Source: Vibrio diazotrophicus (GTDB lineage Bacteria; Pseudomonadota; Gammaproteobacteria; Enterobacterales; Vibrionaceae). From it: DNA of 64,000 nucleotides. Below the pieces are notes generated by a model. The model saw only the letters and a program-made list of their open reading frames with translations. It was not told where the DNA came from and made no database searches. The first letter of the stretch is position 1, and the number at the start of each line of letters is the position of its first letter. Made by a program: the position numbers and the translations under genes. Below are positions 15,724-24,734 of the stretch, in pieces. The DNA is taken from NCBI RefSeq assembly GCF_038452265.1, contig NZ_CP151842.1:1798001-1862000 (forward strand), given 5' to 3'.

Positions 15724-18171
15724 TTAACAACAATCGTTGTTTAATAACCCTTTCTCTTTTAGAGATTTTTCAATTCTGTCCGTAGCGACAAGTGCACTGG
15801 TATAGTCGCAACTAGAAATGAACGCTGCCAACTGGTTACTGCAATTTGGCACAACTTTGTCGAAGTAAGCTTTTTGCTGTAGGAAGTAATCTTCAGCAGC
15901 AAGATTGTTATCATTTAACAGTTGATTCAGACAGTTAAGTTTTTCAATTAGCATTTCTAAATCGACTTCTTCCAATATTTCAGCATCTGACTCTTGAAGC
16001 TTAGATTTGTAGTCAAGATTGCTTAGACGCATTGAATTGTTATGTTGCTCAGGATTGATATCAAAACTCGTATCTAAGGTAACTTCGAACCAAAATGTAC
16101 TCCCTTCTCCTGTCTTACTATCAACGCCGATCTCACCGTCCATCAATTGAGCGATACTTCTAGAGATTGTCAGGCCTAAGCCAGTACCACCGTATTTTCG
16201 AGTGGTTGAAGCATCAGCCTGTTGAAAGCTTTCGAAGATTTTTTGTTGTTCTTCGTTCGTTAAACCGATCCCTGTATCTTTTACTTCGATACGGACTTTC
16301 TTCTTACCGACTAGAGTCGCAGTAACATAAATGTGGATATTGATGTCACCCTGAGCCGTAAACTTAACGGAGTTGCTGATAAAATTGAGTAAAACTTGCT
16401 TGATGCGCAACGGATCGCCGATCAAAGTTGGAATCTTTTCTTCTACATCAAAGTGGAAACCCAGACCTTTGGTGGTGACTTTTGCTTCAAACAGCTCATA
16501 CACATCTTGTGCAATCGAGTAAATACTGAAAGGGATTTTTTCAATATTTAGGTGCCCAGATTCAATCTTTGATAAATCTAAAACATCATTAATCACTAAG
16601 AGTAAATGCTCACCAGATTTTTTAATCCTAGTCAGAGAGTCTTGTTGATCACGATTAACATTGCTCGCCAGTAACATATCTGACAAGGCCAAGATCGAAT
16701 TCATCGGCGTTCTGATTTCATGACTGATATTAGAAATAAACTGGCTCTTAGCAATATTCGCTTCTTCAGCCTCTATCTTTGCGGTTTTCAGCTCATTCGT
16801 TAATTTACCTAATCGACCGCCCATTATTATGGTTGCATTGGCAGTGTCATTTAACTCTTTGAGGTTAAATTGTTCATGAGAAACATCGAAGTTACCCGAA
16901 CTCATCTTGTTAAACATATTTCTGATTTGAGATAGAGGAGCGGCAATTGATTCGCTCATCCGCTTTGATACCATCCAAGTAAAAGCTAAGAAGAGGATAT
17001 AGAAACCGATCAAACCCATAATCATGATGTAACCGATACCTTGGTATTTTTCTTTCAACGCCATCGATTCACGATACATTTCATTTTCATCAACAACGAA
17101 CAGCAATTTCCAGTTTGTTTCCGGAATGGTCACCCAAGAGACCAGCTTGTTTTCATTGTTAAGCACTAGCTTAGTCAGTCCCTGACTCTGGCCATCAAAT
17201 TGAGGCTGCAATGATTTTGTATCTATTCTTTTAAACAGGTTAAAGTCTTCAGGCTTGAACATCTCATGCGTGACCGCGCTTTCATAGTTATGTTGTTTCA
17301 GTTCCTTAATATTAAAGTCCTGTTCTCCTTTTGGAGGCAGCGCCATGATAGTTCCTTCGCTGTTTGCAAGAATGGCATAGCCATTCCAAGGAACAATCAA
17401 GTTTTGTATGTTTTTTACAATGGTATCTACAGTAATATCTATACCAATGACGCCTTCCAACTTGTCACCGTTATACACTGGTGCAATCGCTGAAGTCATC
17501 CAACCCTGCCCTGCAGGGTCGATATAAACTTCGGTCCAAACCACTTCTCTTTCTGGATTGTATTTATCCATAGCCAAATAATAGAAATTGTATTCTGGGA
17601 TATTCATATCCGCCGGATATTGATCCAAGGTTTGGAACCAAGGGTAGATATGATTGTAAGAATCCCAACTATTGAAATAAACGGCGGCAATAAATGGATC
17701 GCTGTTTTTAATCTCTTTCATTAAAGAGTCTAATTTGGCGAGCTTAAATATTTTATCCAAATCCTTCTCATTATTTTCTGTGAAGGCTGAATAAAAGGAG
17801 GCCGAACCACCTTTGTCATCTTTGCTGTGTAAAACACCGTTATCACTGAATGCCAAATTCGACATATCCACGTCATCGGGATGAATTTCTTCAGCGAGAA
17901 CCCGTTGAGTTTCGTTCCTGTATATTTCAGCAAGTCGAGAAACTGAATTTATACGTTCTCGCACTACATCACTTTCGATAGACGAAGTGATATACAGTTC
18001 ATTATTAACCTGTGAGCGAATGTAGTTCATGTTGTCTGAACTAATGAAATGATTACTGATCAGATAGATGGTAACTAACAGAAGTTCGACCAGAATCAAT
18101 GGAATGATTCCGGTTTTGACCATGGAGCGCCATACCCAGGCTTGTACACTTATTTGGTTTTCTTTATTCAT
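15724..18171 (-). CDS. Membrane histidine kinase with periplasmic cache domain
   Basis: 815 residues. Membrane helices near residues 15-37 and 375-397 bracket a large periplasmic double-cache sensor (DPFIAAVYFNSWDSYN, GWMTSAIAPVYNGDKLEGVIGIDI). HAMP-like segment follows, then a dimerisation helix with FISNISHEIRTPMNSIL (phospho-acceptor His484) and an ATPase domain (NFISNSVKFT, DTGIGLT, YGGTGLGLTIS). There is no receiver domain; the ~110-residue C-terminal tail is helical and may be a degenerate phosphotransfer module (uncertain). It lies 6 bp after the HD-GYP regulator gene, its likely partner. Ligands of such cache domains are often small organic acids or amino acids. Confidence 0.92.
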   Translation of the reverse strand: MNKENQISVQAWVWRSMVKTGIIPLILVELLLVTIYLISNHFISSDNMNYIRSQVNNELYITSSIESDVVRERINSVSRLAEIYRNETQRVLAEEIHPDDVDMSNLAFSDNGVLHSKDDKGGSASFYSAFTENNEKDLDKIFKLAKLDSLMKEIKNSDPFIAAVYFNSWDSYNHIYPWFQTLDQYPADMNIPEYNFYYLAMDKYNPEREVVWTEVYIDPAGQGWMTSAIAPVYNGDKLEGVIGIDITVDTIVKNIQNLIVPWNGYAILANSEGTIMALPPKGEQDFNIKELKQHNYESAVTHEMFKPEDFNLFKRIDTKSLQPQFDGQSQGLTKLVLNNENKLVSWVTIPETNWKLLFVVDENEMYRESMALKEKYQGIGYIMIMGLIGFYILFLAFTWMVSKRMSESIAAPLSQIRNMFNKMSSGNFDVSHEQFNLKELNDTANATIIMGGRLGKLTNELKTAKIEAEEANIAKSQFISNISHEIRTPMNSILALSDMLLASNVNRDQQDSLTRIKKSGEHLLLVINDVLDLSKIESGHLNIEKIPFSIYSIAQDVYELFEAKVTTKGLGFHFDVEEKIPTLIGDPLRIKQVLLNFISNSVKFTAQGDINIHIYVTATLVGKKKVRIEVKDTGIGLTNEEQQKIFESFQQADASTTRKYGGTGLGLTISRSIAQLMDGEIGVDSKTGEGSTFWFEVTLDTSFDINPEQHNNSMRLSNLDYKSKLQESDAEILEEVDLEMLIEKLNCLNQLLNDNNLAAEDYFLQQKAYFDKVVPNCSNQLAAFISSCDYTSALVATDRIEKSLKEKGLLNNDCC

Positions 18172-18177
18172 AGCAAA

Positions 18178-19287
18178 TCACACGTAACGTATTGCGATTG
18201 AATGGATATCCTCTTGAATATCCATAAATGCTTCAACGATGGTTGGATCAAAATGAGCGCCACTTTCACTACTGATCATTTTGATGGCTTCATCATGACT
18301 AAAGGCCGGTTTATAAATACGCTTACTGATCAATGCATCATAAACATCAACAATAGCCATAAGTCGTGCCGAAAGTGGTATATCTTCGCCCGACAATCCT
18401 TCCGGATAACCGCTACCATCCCATTTTTCATGATGATAATGTGCAATTTCCTTGGCAACACGGAGAAAACTCATCACTTTACCATTGTTCTCTTCAGCCT
18501 TATTGATTGCTTCAAACCCAATAGTGGTATGAGTTTTCATGATCTCAAACTCTTCTTCTGTTAACTTTCCTTTCTTCATCAATATATGGTCTGGAATGCC
18601 TATTTTTCCTATATCGTGTAAGGGTGCGGATTTAAAGAGTAAGTTGATAGTGTTGTCGTCCAATTGATTGACATAATTAGGGTCTAAACGTAGACGTTCA
18701 GCTAGGAGTTTAATATATAATTGTGTGCGGCGAATGTGATTGCCCGTTTCGTTGTCACGAGTCTCAGCAAGCGAGATCATCGCGTTAAACGCGATATCCT
18801 GAATGACATGTAAATCTTCAATTTGCTTAATACTTTCTTGAGTTCTCTTTTGAACCTCTTTTTCTAATGACTCATTTTCCCCCTTAAGTAGATCTGAGGC
18901 CATTTTTAAAGATAAATGAGTTCTAACCCGTGCCTTGACGATTTCAGGCACGATAGGTTTCGTGATGTAGTCTACAGCCCCTAACTCAAGCCCTCTCCTT
19001 TCATCAATACTTTCGTCCTTTGCAGTGATAAATATAACGGGAATATCTTTGGTTAAAGGATTCGCTTTTAAATGCGAACATACTTCAAAGCCATCCATAA
19101 CAGGCATCATGACATCAAGCAAAATTAAGTCTGGTTTATCGTTAGCGGCGATTGATAAACCTTTGTCGCCACTATTGGCGCCTTTAACTTTGTAATCATC
19201 TTTTAACAGCTTATACATTAAGCTGAGATTTTCGGGGATATCGTCTATGACAAGCAATGTCGGAGTGTACGAAAAAGAATGGTACAT
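18178..19287 (-). CDS. Response regulator with HD-GYP cyclic-di-GMP phosphodiesterase output
   Basis: 369 residues. N-terminal receiver domain with phospho-acceptor Asp58 in LILLDVMMPVMDG and the conserved Lys in ITKPI; a short coiled linker; then an HD-GYP domain with HDIGKIGIPDH and HHEKWDGSGYPEGL motifs intact. HD-GYP enzymes hydrolyse cyclic di-GMP, lowering its level and favouring motility over biofilm. It is the first gene of a two-gene operon with the cache kinase, which should phosphorylate it. All visible catalytic residues are present, so it is likely active. Confidence 0.94.
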   Translation of the reverse strand: MYHSFSYTPTLLVIDDIPENLSLMYKLLKDDYKVKGANSGDKGLSIAANDKPDLILLDVMMPVMDGFEVCSHLKANPLTKDIPVIFITAKDESIDERRGLELGAVDYITKPIVPEIVKARVRTHLSLKMASDLLKGENESLEKEVQKRTQESIKQIEDLHVIQDIAFNAMISLAETRDNETGNHIRRTQLYIKLLAERLRLDPNYVNQLDDNTINLLFKSAPLHDIGKIGIPDHILMKKGKLTEEEFEIMKTHTTIGFEAINKAEENNGKVMSFLRVAKEIAHYHHEKWDGSGYPEGLSGEDIPLSARLMAIVDVYDALISKRIYKPAFSHDEAIKMISSESGAHFDPTIVEAFMDIQEDIHSIAIRYV

Positions 19288-19690
19288 CTCTAATGTCCTT
19301 AAGTTATTGATTATAAGAATATTGCCGTTCGACGAGATGAATTTATTTTTATTTTAATAATCAATATAAACAATAAGCCAACTAAATTTAGAAACTGCTT
19401 ATACATGACATATAGCGTTTATCATATAGAAAGGCTGTGACAGAAATCTACTTATTTTATTTCCATAAAAACAAATAACTTATTTTAGAGCGATTACTCT
19501 TTCGATAATCAAATCAATTATATAGAAACAACTCTTTTATTTAGTTCATTCTTTCGATCAAATAAGTTTTTATGTTTTAAGATCCTAATAATTTTTTTCA
19601 CCAGATAACAATAAACACTATTTTTTTATAACCCTCTCATCGACACATGATGATCATGCTATGCTTTTCAACTATCCGAAGGATTATCAC
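19288..19690. other. A/T-rich divergent intergenic region, HD-GYP operon / NUDIX gene
   Basis: About 400 very A/T-rich bases. It must hold the promoters of both flanking genes, but no promoter pair stands out because -10-like hexamers are everywhere. No gene, repeat or hairpin with T run seen. Confidence 0.4.
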
Positions 19691-20101
19691 GTGGAAATAA
19701 GAATGGAAGTATTTGAATGTGTGTCATTTATCTTATTGAAAGGTAAACAAGTTTTATTAGAGCATCGCTCAAAATTAAAAGAAACCGATCCCGGTATGAT
19801 CGCAATACCCGGCGGTCATTTAGAAGCTGGTGAGACCCAACAGCAAGCATTATTACGAGAACTAAAAGAAGAACTCAATGTGACACCAAGAAATGCGAAA
19901 TATCTCTGTTCACTCTATCATCCAACGATTGAACTACAGCTTTTGCACTATTACGTTATCACCGAATGGGAAGGTGTAATTGTTCCATTAGAAGCGGACG
20001 CTGTTGATTGGTTTGAAATTGACAACGCACCTGTAGCAACAGAAGCTGACCAAATCGCACTTGCAGAAATTAGTCGTGTAAATCAGTTATTAGTTGATTG
20101 A
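19691..20101 (+). CDS. NUDIX hydrolase
   Basis: 136 residues from the GTG at 19691, chosen because GAAGGA lies seven bases upstream; the frame extends to an ATG at 19661 and an internal ATG lies at 19703. The Nudix box reads GGHLEAGETQQQALLRELKEEL, with all metal-binding glutamates, although the usual glycine after the final EE-x is replaced by Asn. The family cleaves nucleoside diphosphates linked to other groups; the C-terminal WFEIDNAP resembles MutT-like members that act on (d)NTPs or related compounds. The gene is followed by the sugar-efflux MFS gene after 132 bp. Confidence 0.88.
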   Translation: MEIRMEVFECVSFILLKGKQVLLEHRSKLKETDPGMIAIPGGHLEAGETQQQALLRELKEELNVTPRNAKYLCSLYHPTIELQLLHYYVITEWEGVIVPLEADAVDWFEIDNAPVATEADQIALAEISRVNQLLVD

Positions 20102-20233
20102 ACTTCAATCGAAATTTCGCATACATTAACAGCATAATACTTATGAGAGATTTGCTCGCAAGCTCATAAACCTGCCACTTATCGGAGTGTTAAATGGTGC
20201 ATATCACTAATCTCACTCAAAAGGAGATAAACG

Positions 20234-21409
20234 TTGTTTAAAAGCCAAACTCCGGTTTTGTTCGCTATCAATGGACTGACCGCACTCGCTTTTTCTTTTA
20301 TTATGCCCATAATGAGTTTGTTCCTTGTTAGTGAACTTCATACGGAACCAGCGCTTATTGGCCTCTATACATCCCTAACTGCATTGATGACGATTATTGT
20401 CAGCCAGAAACTAACAGGGTTGATTGATAAAGGCGTACCAAGCAAGTTTCTATTATTGCTATCGCTTGCTGGTATTTTTTCTGCGGCCATAATGTTTTCT
20501 CTCGCAACAGAGTTTTGGCATGCTATCGTTATTGGCTGCCTCTTAATGCCAGTGGCTTCAAGCTCAATTCCTCTTATCTTGACCGTAATAAGACGCTATG
20601 CAGATTCAACCGGAAAAAACAGCGCCAAGCTCAATTCTCAAATGCGCTCTGCCGTTTCTTTTCTTTGGATATTTGGCCCACCTTTAGCTTTTTTATCAGT
20701 CGACCAATTTGGTTTCGATAACAATTTCTATATTTCAGCCGCTATAGCCGGTTTTGTGATTATTTGGATTGCATTCTTGTTCCAAATGCCTGTCATGGAA
20801 TCAGACAAAGTTAAAAACAAACCTAAAATCAAGCTGCCTTCAGCTGTCTGGTTTCTTGGGGTTGTCATACTTATCGCTAACATTGCTAACAGCACTTACA
20901 TCAATGCAATGCCTCTCTTTATGACTCATGAACTCGGTTTATCAAAATCTTTCCCTGGCATCTTATTGGGAATAACAGCGGCGGTCGAAATACCTGCGAT
21001 GCTATTAGCTGTTGGCTGGGCACAGCGCTTTGGGAAAAGCCAAGTGATACGGTTTGGATTTGTGGCCGGTGCCGCTTTTTACCTTGGTATGTATTTCAAT
21101 ACGTCAATAAACATCTTCTTGGCTTTGCAGATTTTGAATGGGCTTTTTTTTGGCATTTTTGTTGGTCTAGGCATTACCATCATGCAAGATTTTGCACCAA
21201 CTGCCGTAGGTAAAGCTTCGGCGTTTTATACTAATGCAATGCTGGTTGGCACTATGATCGGGACAAGCACCATGGGTATTATTTCACAGTATTTTGGGTT
21301 TAAAGCTCCGTTGCTTCTGTGCTTAGGCGCTATCACTTGTTCGTTTGTTGGTTTGATACTGTTTGACGCCTATATTGCAAATCAACAACGCAAGGTGCAG
21401 TGTGCCTAA
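20234..21409 (+). CDS. MFS transporter, sugar-efflux (SetA/SetB) type
   Basis: 391 residues, 12 hydrophobic segments. N-terminal PVLFAINGLTALAFSFIMP and the loop LTGLIDKGVPSKFLL are what I associate with the SetA/SetB sugar efflux group. The rare TTG start is dictated by AAGGAGAT at 20221-20228, five bases upstream, and no in-frame ATG is nearby. Members export lactose, glucose and analogues when sugars accumulate. Regulation cannot be read here. A partner regulator is not adjacent. Confidence 0.82.
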   Translation: MFKSQTPVLFAINGLTALAFSFIMPIMSLFLVSELHTEPALIGLYTSLTALMTIIVSQKLTGLIDKGVPSKFLLLLSLAGIFSAAIMFSLATEFWHAIVIGCLLMPVASSSIPLILTVIRRYADSTGKNSAKLNSQMRSAVSFLWIFGPPLAFLSVDQFGFDNNFYISAAIAGFVIIWIAFLFQMPVMESDKVKNKPKIKLPSAVWFLGVVILIANIANSTYINAMPLFMTHELGLSKSFPGILLGITAAVEIPAMLLAVGWAQRFGKSQVIRFGFVAGAAFYLGMYFNTSINIFLALQILNGLFFGIFVGLGITIMQDFAPTAVGKASAFYTNAMLVGTMIGTSTMGIISQYFGFKAPLLLCLGAITCSFVGLILFDAYIANQQRKVQCA

Positions 21410-21426
21410 CAATAAAATTGGCGTGA

Positions 21427-21462
21427 TGAGCACATGAAAAGGCGGTGACGTTTTTGTGCTCA
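21427..21462. terminator. Hairpin between convergent MFS and membrane-protein genes
   Basis: TGAGCAC / GTGCTCA arms with additional AAAA/TTTT pairing inside; no clean T run after either arm, so terminator function is tentative. Confidence 0.35.
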
Positions 21463-21505
21463 CCTGAACCCAATGACTTGTATTTCTACAAGAGATTTCC
21501 GTGGT

Positions 21506-21970
21506 TTAATTTTGTATGTCTTTGAACTGTTTATACAGATACCAGTATAAAAGTGCATTCCAGATGATATACAACATCGTTTCCAAACCTTCAGTAGAAA
21601 AAGTTTTTCCTGACTCTAGATGGGTGGAAAACACCAACGAATTAACAAACGCTATCGGTATCAAAAACACTATAAAACGAACTGTAACGACAAAACCTAA
21701 GCTGAAATATTTTCCTAGAAAATCAAAACCGTTATTGCCACCATTAACATGGTACGTTGCGTAAGTTCCAATGAAGAGTATGATTAAATTCGCTATAAAA
21801 CTCGTCAGATACCACTCATTAAATTCGTATCTGTCAGGAGCGAAGCTCAAGATTTCTATAGTGATGGTCATAAAAAGCAAGTATATGAACAGATAGATAA
21901 AGCGATCTGTTTCCGTTAGTTGGTTACGTTTAATATCCTGTTTTAACTGGTTAATATTCCATATATACAA
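21506..21970 (-). CDS. Hypothetical four-helix membrane protein
   Basis: 154 residues. The N-terminal cytoplasmic MYIWNINQLKQDIKRNQLTE segment is followed by four hydrophobic segments, roughly residues 24-42, 54-75, 90-115 and 130-147. The C-terminus is basic and short. I do not recognise a named family, though proteins with an MxxWNIxxLK start and four helices are common in accessory gene sets of marine bacteria. It is encoded next to two other small uncharacterised genes on the same strand, each with its own spacing, so an operon is not evident. Confidence 0.7.
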   Translation of the reverse strand: MYIWNINQLKQDIKRNQLTETDRFIYLFIYLLFMTITIEILSFAPDRYEFNEWYLTSFIANLIILFIGTYATYHVNGGNNGFDFLGKYFSLGFVVTVRFIVFLIPIAFVNSLVFSTHLESGKTFSTEGLETMLYIIWNALLYWYLYKQFKDIQN

Positions 21971-22019
21971 GTTGATTCCTCCATTTCTAATTTCTAAGTA
22001 ATTTTATTGAGCACAAAAC

Positions 22020-22241
22020 TCACTCAAACTCGTTTCCCATATTTTCAAGTACTTTTTTGCCGCAGATTGTGCAGGTGACATAGCGGTTCATGTTGTAGTA
22101 GTGACCGCCGTTGATGAATTCATGTATCAACAACATGCAACGCCCAGCTATAGATTTGTCTCGATCATAACTCGACGGTTTGCGCACTAAACTCTCTTTA
22201 TGCTCTGTCGGAGCTTTGCAACGCTTGCAGTATCTAATCAT
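22020..22241 (-). CDS. Small zinc-ribbon-like protein
   Basis: 73 residues with two CxxC pairs (RYCKRCK at the N-terminus, CTICGKKV near residue 57), the arrangement of a zinc ribbon. The middle is basic and contains HEFINGGHYYNMNRY. No family name is recognised. Such proteins bind zinc and often nucleic acid or protein partners, but no function should be inferred further. It lies 49 bp upstream of the four-helix membrane protein on the same strand. Confidence 0.65.
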   Translation of the reverse strand: MIRYCKRCKAPTEHKESLVRKPSSYDRDKSIAGRCMLLIHEFINGGHYYNMNRYVTCTICGKKVLENMGNEFE

Positions 22242-22415
22242 CGGTATATCCTCTTAGCGTTAAACACTTAGCGAATATACGCCATTGATAAATACGCACT
22301 TAAATGCACATGGATTTATGCGAGTGACTTAAAGAATTGGCGGGATATCAGACGGAGAGAGTGTTCTGACTGGATACATTAGTAGACAAAGGTAATGAAT
22401 CAATGAGGTATGAGC

Positions 22416-22448
22416 ACTCCTAAACATTAACCATTAAAGTTCAGGAGT
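22416..22448. repeat. Short inverted repeat downstream of the DUF4242 gene
   Basis: ACTCCT / AGGAGT with a 21-base centre that is itself rich in TTAA; no T run on the minus strand, so not a clear terminator. Confidence 0.3.
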
Positions 22449-22481
22449 ACTTAAATAAATTAACGAACGTTTACTGCCCCA

Positions 22482-22760
22482 CTAAGCTACCTCAGCAGCA
22501 GTTGGGTCTATAACAGATGTTACTTCGTTAATTTGGTTGGCTGGGAATCCTCCCATTTCAGCATGCTTACGGACGAGTTCTTTATTTTCCGCTATAAAAA
22601 CGCAATAGATTTTGTTGGGAGTAACATACGTCTCTTGCCACTGTATTTTAGGGCCAAGTTGCTGCAGTACTCCACAAGATGTTTGAGCAATATCCTGAAG
22701 TTCTTTCGGTGTAAGATTGCTGGCACCTTCAACTTCTCTCTCGATAACATATTTAGGCAT
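22482..22760 (-). CDS. DUF4242 (nickel-binding SCO4226-like) small protein
   Basis: 92 residues, start fixed by GGAGG five bases before the ATG. The sequence opens MPKYVIEREVEGA and continues LQDIAQTSCGVLQQLGP, IQWQETYVTPNKIYCVFIAE and GGFPANQINEV, the family blocks. The fold is a ferredoxin-like dimer; the Streptomyces relative SCO4226 binds nickel in its crystal structure. The biological role is unknown. The single conserved cysteine (SCGV) and histidine (KHAE) are the likely metal ligands here. No genetic partner is evident. Confidence 0.83.
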   Translation of the reverse strand: MPKYVIEREVEGASNLTPKELQDIAQTSCGVLQQLGPKIQWQETYVTPNKIYCVFIAENKELVRKHAEMGGFPANQINEVTSVIDPTAAEVA

Positions 22761-22927
22761 AATTACCTCCTTTCGCTCAGTTCAATTTTAGTCCAAAAGC
22801 ATTAGAGGTGATCAATAAAATAAGAATTATTCTCAAACTAACCAATAAACAAAATGTTACATAAGGCGCGTATATATACACTTTACCAATTTGAAGTTAT
22901 GCCCACTTGGTCGTAAAAAAACAACCC

Positions 22928-23401
22928 TTAACGCAGTCGATTCAAAACAACAGACTGGTCTAAATTACTCTGCCATTCAGTATAATCAAGACCTTTATCA
23001 AATATGAACTCAGTGACTAATGTTCTGACACATTCCACTAACTCTCTTGTGCCCCAAGGCTTTTCAAAGTAGCGATTAATACCAGCACTATTAATTGCAT
23101 TTATAGTGTCAGAATGGGTTGCCTGTCCGGTGAGCAGAACTTTTTTAGTATAGGTAAAACGAGCATCTGCACTAATTTCTGTAAGGAGTTCAACACCTGT
23201 TTTTTCTGGCATAACATGGTCTGAGATCACCAAAGCAACATACTCGCCGTTAGCATCGAGTTCATCCATAAGTTCTAACGCTTCAGAGGCTGACTCACAG
23301 TCTTCGATATTCAGCCAGAAGCAGAGAGGCTCTAGGTCTTGTAACACTGCGCTTAGCACTTCCCTCTGGTCATCCACGCATATGATATTAAGTTTCTCCA
23401 T
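22928..23401 (-). CDS. Stand-alone receiver (CheY-like) response regulator
   Basis: 157 residues from the ATG at 23401, which has AGAGG six bases upstream; another ATG two codons earlier lacks room for a ribosome site. The receiver domain occupies residues 5-125 with the phospho-acceptor Asp61 in LVISDHVMPEKTG, LLTGQA and the conserved lysine in YFEKPWG. The ~30-residue tail has no DNA-binding or enzymatic domain, so output is by protein contact. It overlaps the preceding kinase gene by 14 bp; the two are a cognate pair downstream of a DASS carrier. Confidence 0.9.
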   Translation of the reverse strand: MEKLNIICVDDQREVLSAVLQDLEPLCFWLNIEDCESASEALELMDELDANGEYVALVISDHVMPEKTGVELLTEISADARFTYTKKVLLTGQATHSDTINAINSAGINRYFEKPWGTRELVECVRTLVTEFIFDKGLDYTEWQSNLDQSVVLNRLR

Positions 23402-24722
23402 GGTCATCCTCTACTGGTAACTTTATTCTGAAAATGGTTGCGTCTTGATCGCTTTTGACCGCGATACTTCCGCCATAACTTGAAACGATTCGCTTAACGA
23501 TAGACAACCCCAAACCTAAACCAAACGACAACCCATCTTTCTTAGTAGTGAAGCTTGGTTGAAAGATTTTCCGCCTTGTCGCTTCATCGATTTCAGGCCC
23601 GTTATTGGTCAAGGTGACGAGAAGACGATGCTTACTATATTTGGTTTGGATATCTAATCTTGGCTCCGGCGTCACCATCATGGCATCACAAGCGTTCTTA
23701 ACGATGTTGACCCACACCTGAACCCATTCTGTTTGCGATCCTTTTAACTTAGGTAAATTGCCCGATCTCATTCTTACTGAAACTCTACGCAAGTCACTCT
23801 GCAAAAGGGTCAGCGCTCTGTTTATTGTGTCGTTAATGTCTAGCTCTTCATCGAGATTAACTTCACTTCTTGCAAGCTGCTTAACGGACTTCACAATGCC
23901 TACAGTGTGGCTCGACGCCACACGTAGATCGTGTAAATCCCTGCCCATTTGCCAGTAACGAATGGCGAGATTCGCGTTACTTATCCAATGAGAAGACAAT
24001 TCGTCTTCCGGTACGGCGCGTGCAAGTTCTCTCGCAATGTTTTTAGGAAGTTGATACTTACGTTCTAGTATCAATCCTCGCCGTCTAGCTTCACTGGAAG
24101 AGACTTTTTGACCATGCATTAATCCATAATCAAAGAACTGGCTGGCCTCGGGATGAACCTCTTCCAACAGTTCCATAAAAAGGCTTTCAAGACGTTCGCT
24201 CTTACTGCTAACTACACCTATTGCATTGTTTAGCTCGTGAGAAATGCCCGCAGCTAACTGTGCCAATGTGGTCATCTGTTCTGCGGAGTGCAGTTTTTCC
24301 AACGCTTTCTCTTTTTCTACCGCTTCCTGATGCGCTCGACGCTGGCGACGATTTAACTCCGCAACAATGACCGGCATAAATTGAGTACTGAGTGGGCCGA
24401 ATTTTTCTACCTCTACGGCTTCACAGTGCCTGTCTATCCAACTGAGTTTTACTTCCGTTTGAGCCACAACCGTTGAAGAAGCCGTCCATGTTCCAGAAAA
24501 GAAACTGTGTACGCCAATAAACGCGCCTTTTGATGCAGAAAACACCTTTACATGGCGACCTTCATACTCTTCAAAATCCCCCACCAGTTCACCAGAATGG
24601 ACATAGTAAAGTCGGTCATTGTAACCGTCTTGCTGAATCACTTTACTGCCCGCTGACAGGGTTATCGTTCTCTCAATGTTTCTGAAGTAACGCTCTACAA
24701 GCGTGCGTTCTTGTTCATTCAT
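23388..24722 (-). CDS. Soluble histidine kinase with N-terminal cyclic-nucleotide-binding-type domain
   Basis: 444 residues, no membrane segment. Residues ~12-115 form a cNMP/CRP-like beta-roll (QDGYNDRLYYVHSGELVGDFE, GAFIGVHSFFSGTW). A helical linker follows, then LAAGISHELNNAIGVV with phospho-acceptor His162, an unusually long ~130-residue dimerisation region, and an ATPase domain (NIVKNACDAM, FGLGLGLSIVKRI). Such architectures can sense cAMP/cGMP, but the phosphate-binding cassette arginine is not obvious, so the ligand is unknown. It is 12 bp downstream of a DASS carrier gene and overlaps the receiver gene. Confidence 0.9.
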   Translation of the reverse strand: MNEQERTLVERYFRNIERTITLSAGSKVIQQDGYNDRLYYVHSGELVGDFEEYEGRHVKVFSASKGAFIGVHSFFSGTWTASSTVVAQTEVKLSWIDRHCEAVEVEKFGPLSTQFMPVIVAELNRRQRRAHQEAVEKEKALEKLHSAEQMTTLAQLAAGISHELNNAIGVVSSKSERLESLFMELLEEVHPEASQFFDYGLMHGQKVSSSEARRRGLILERKYQLPKNIARELARAVPEDELSSHWISNANLAIRYWQMGRDLHDLRVASSHTVGIVKSVKQLARSEVNLDEELDINDTINRALTLLQSDLRRVSVRMRSGNLPKLKGSQTEWVQVWVNIVKNACDAMMVTPEPRLDIQTKYSKHRLLVTLTNNGPEIDEATRRKIFQPSFTTKKDGLSFGLGLGLSIVKRIVSSYGGSIAVKSDQDATIFRIKLPVEDDHGET

Positions 24723-24734
24723 GCTATTTGCCGA

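Noticed and set aside
21410..22500. Integron attC sites around the small-gene cluster
   Set aside because: No paired RYYYAAC/GTTRRRY cores or long imperfect palindromes are visible between the genes.
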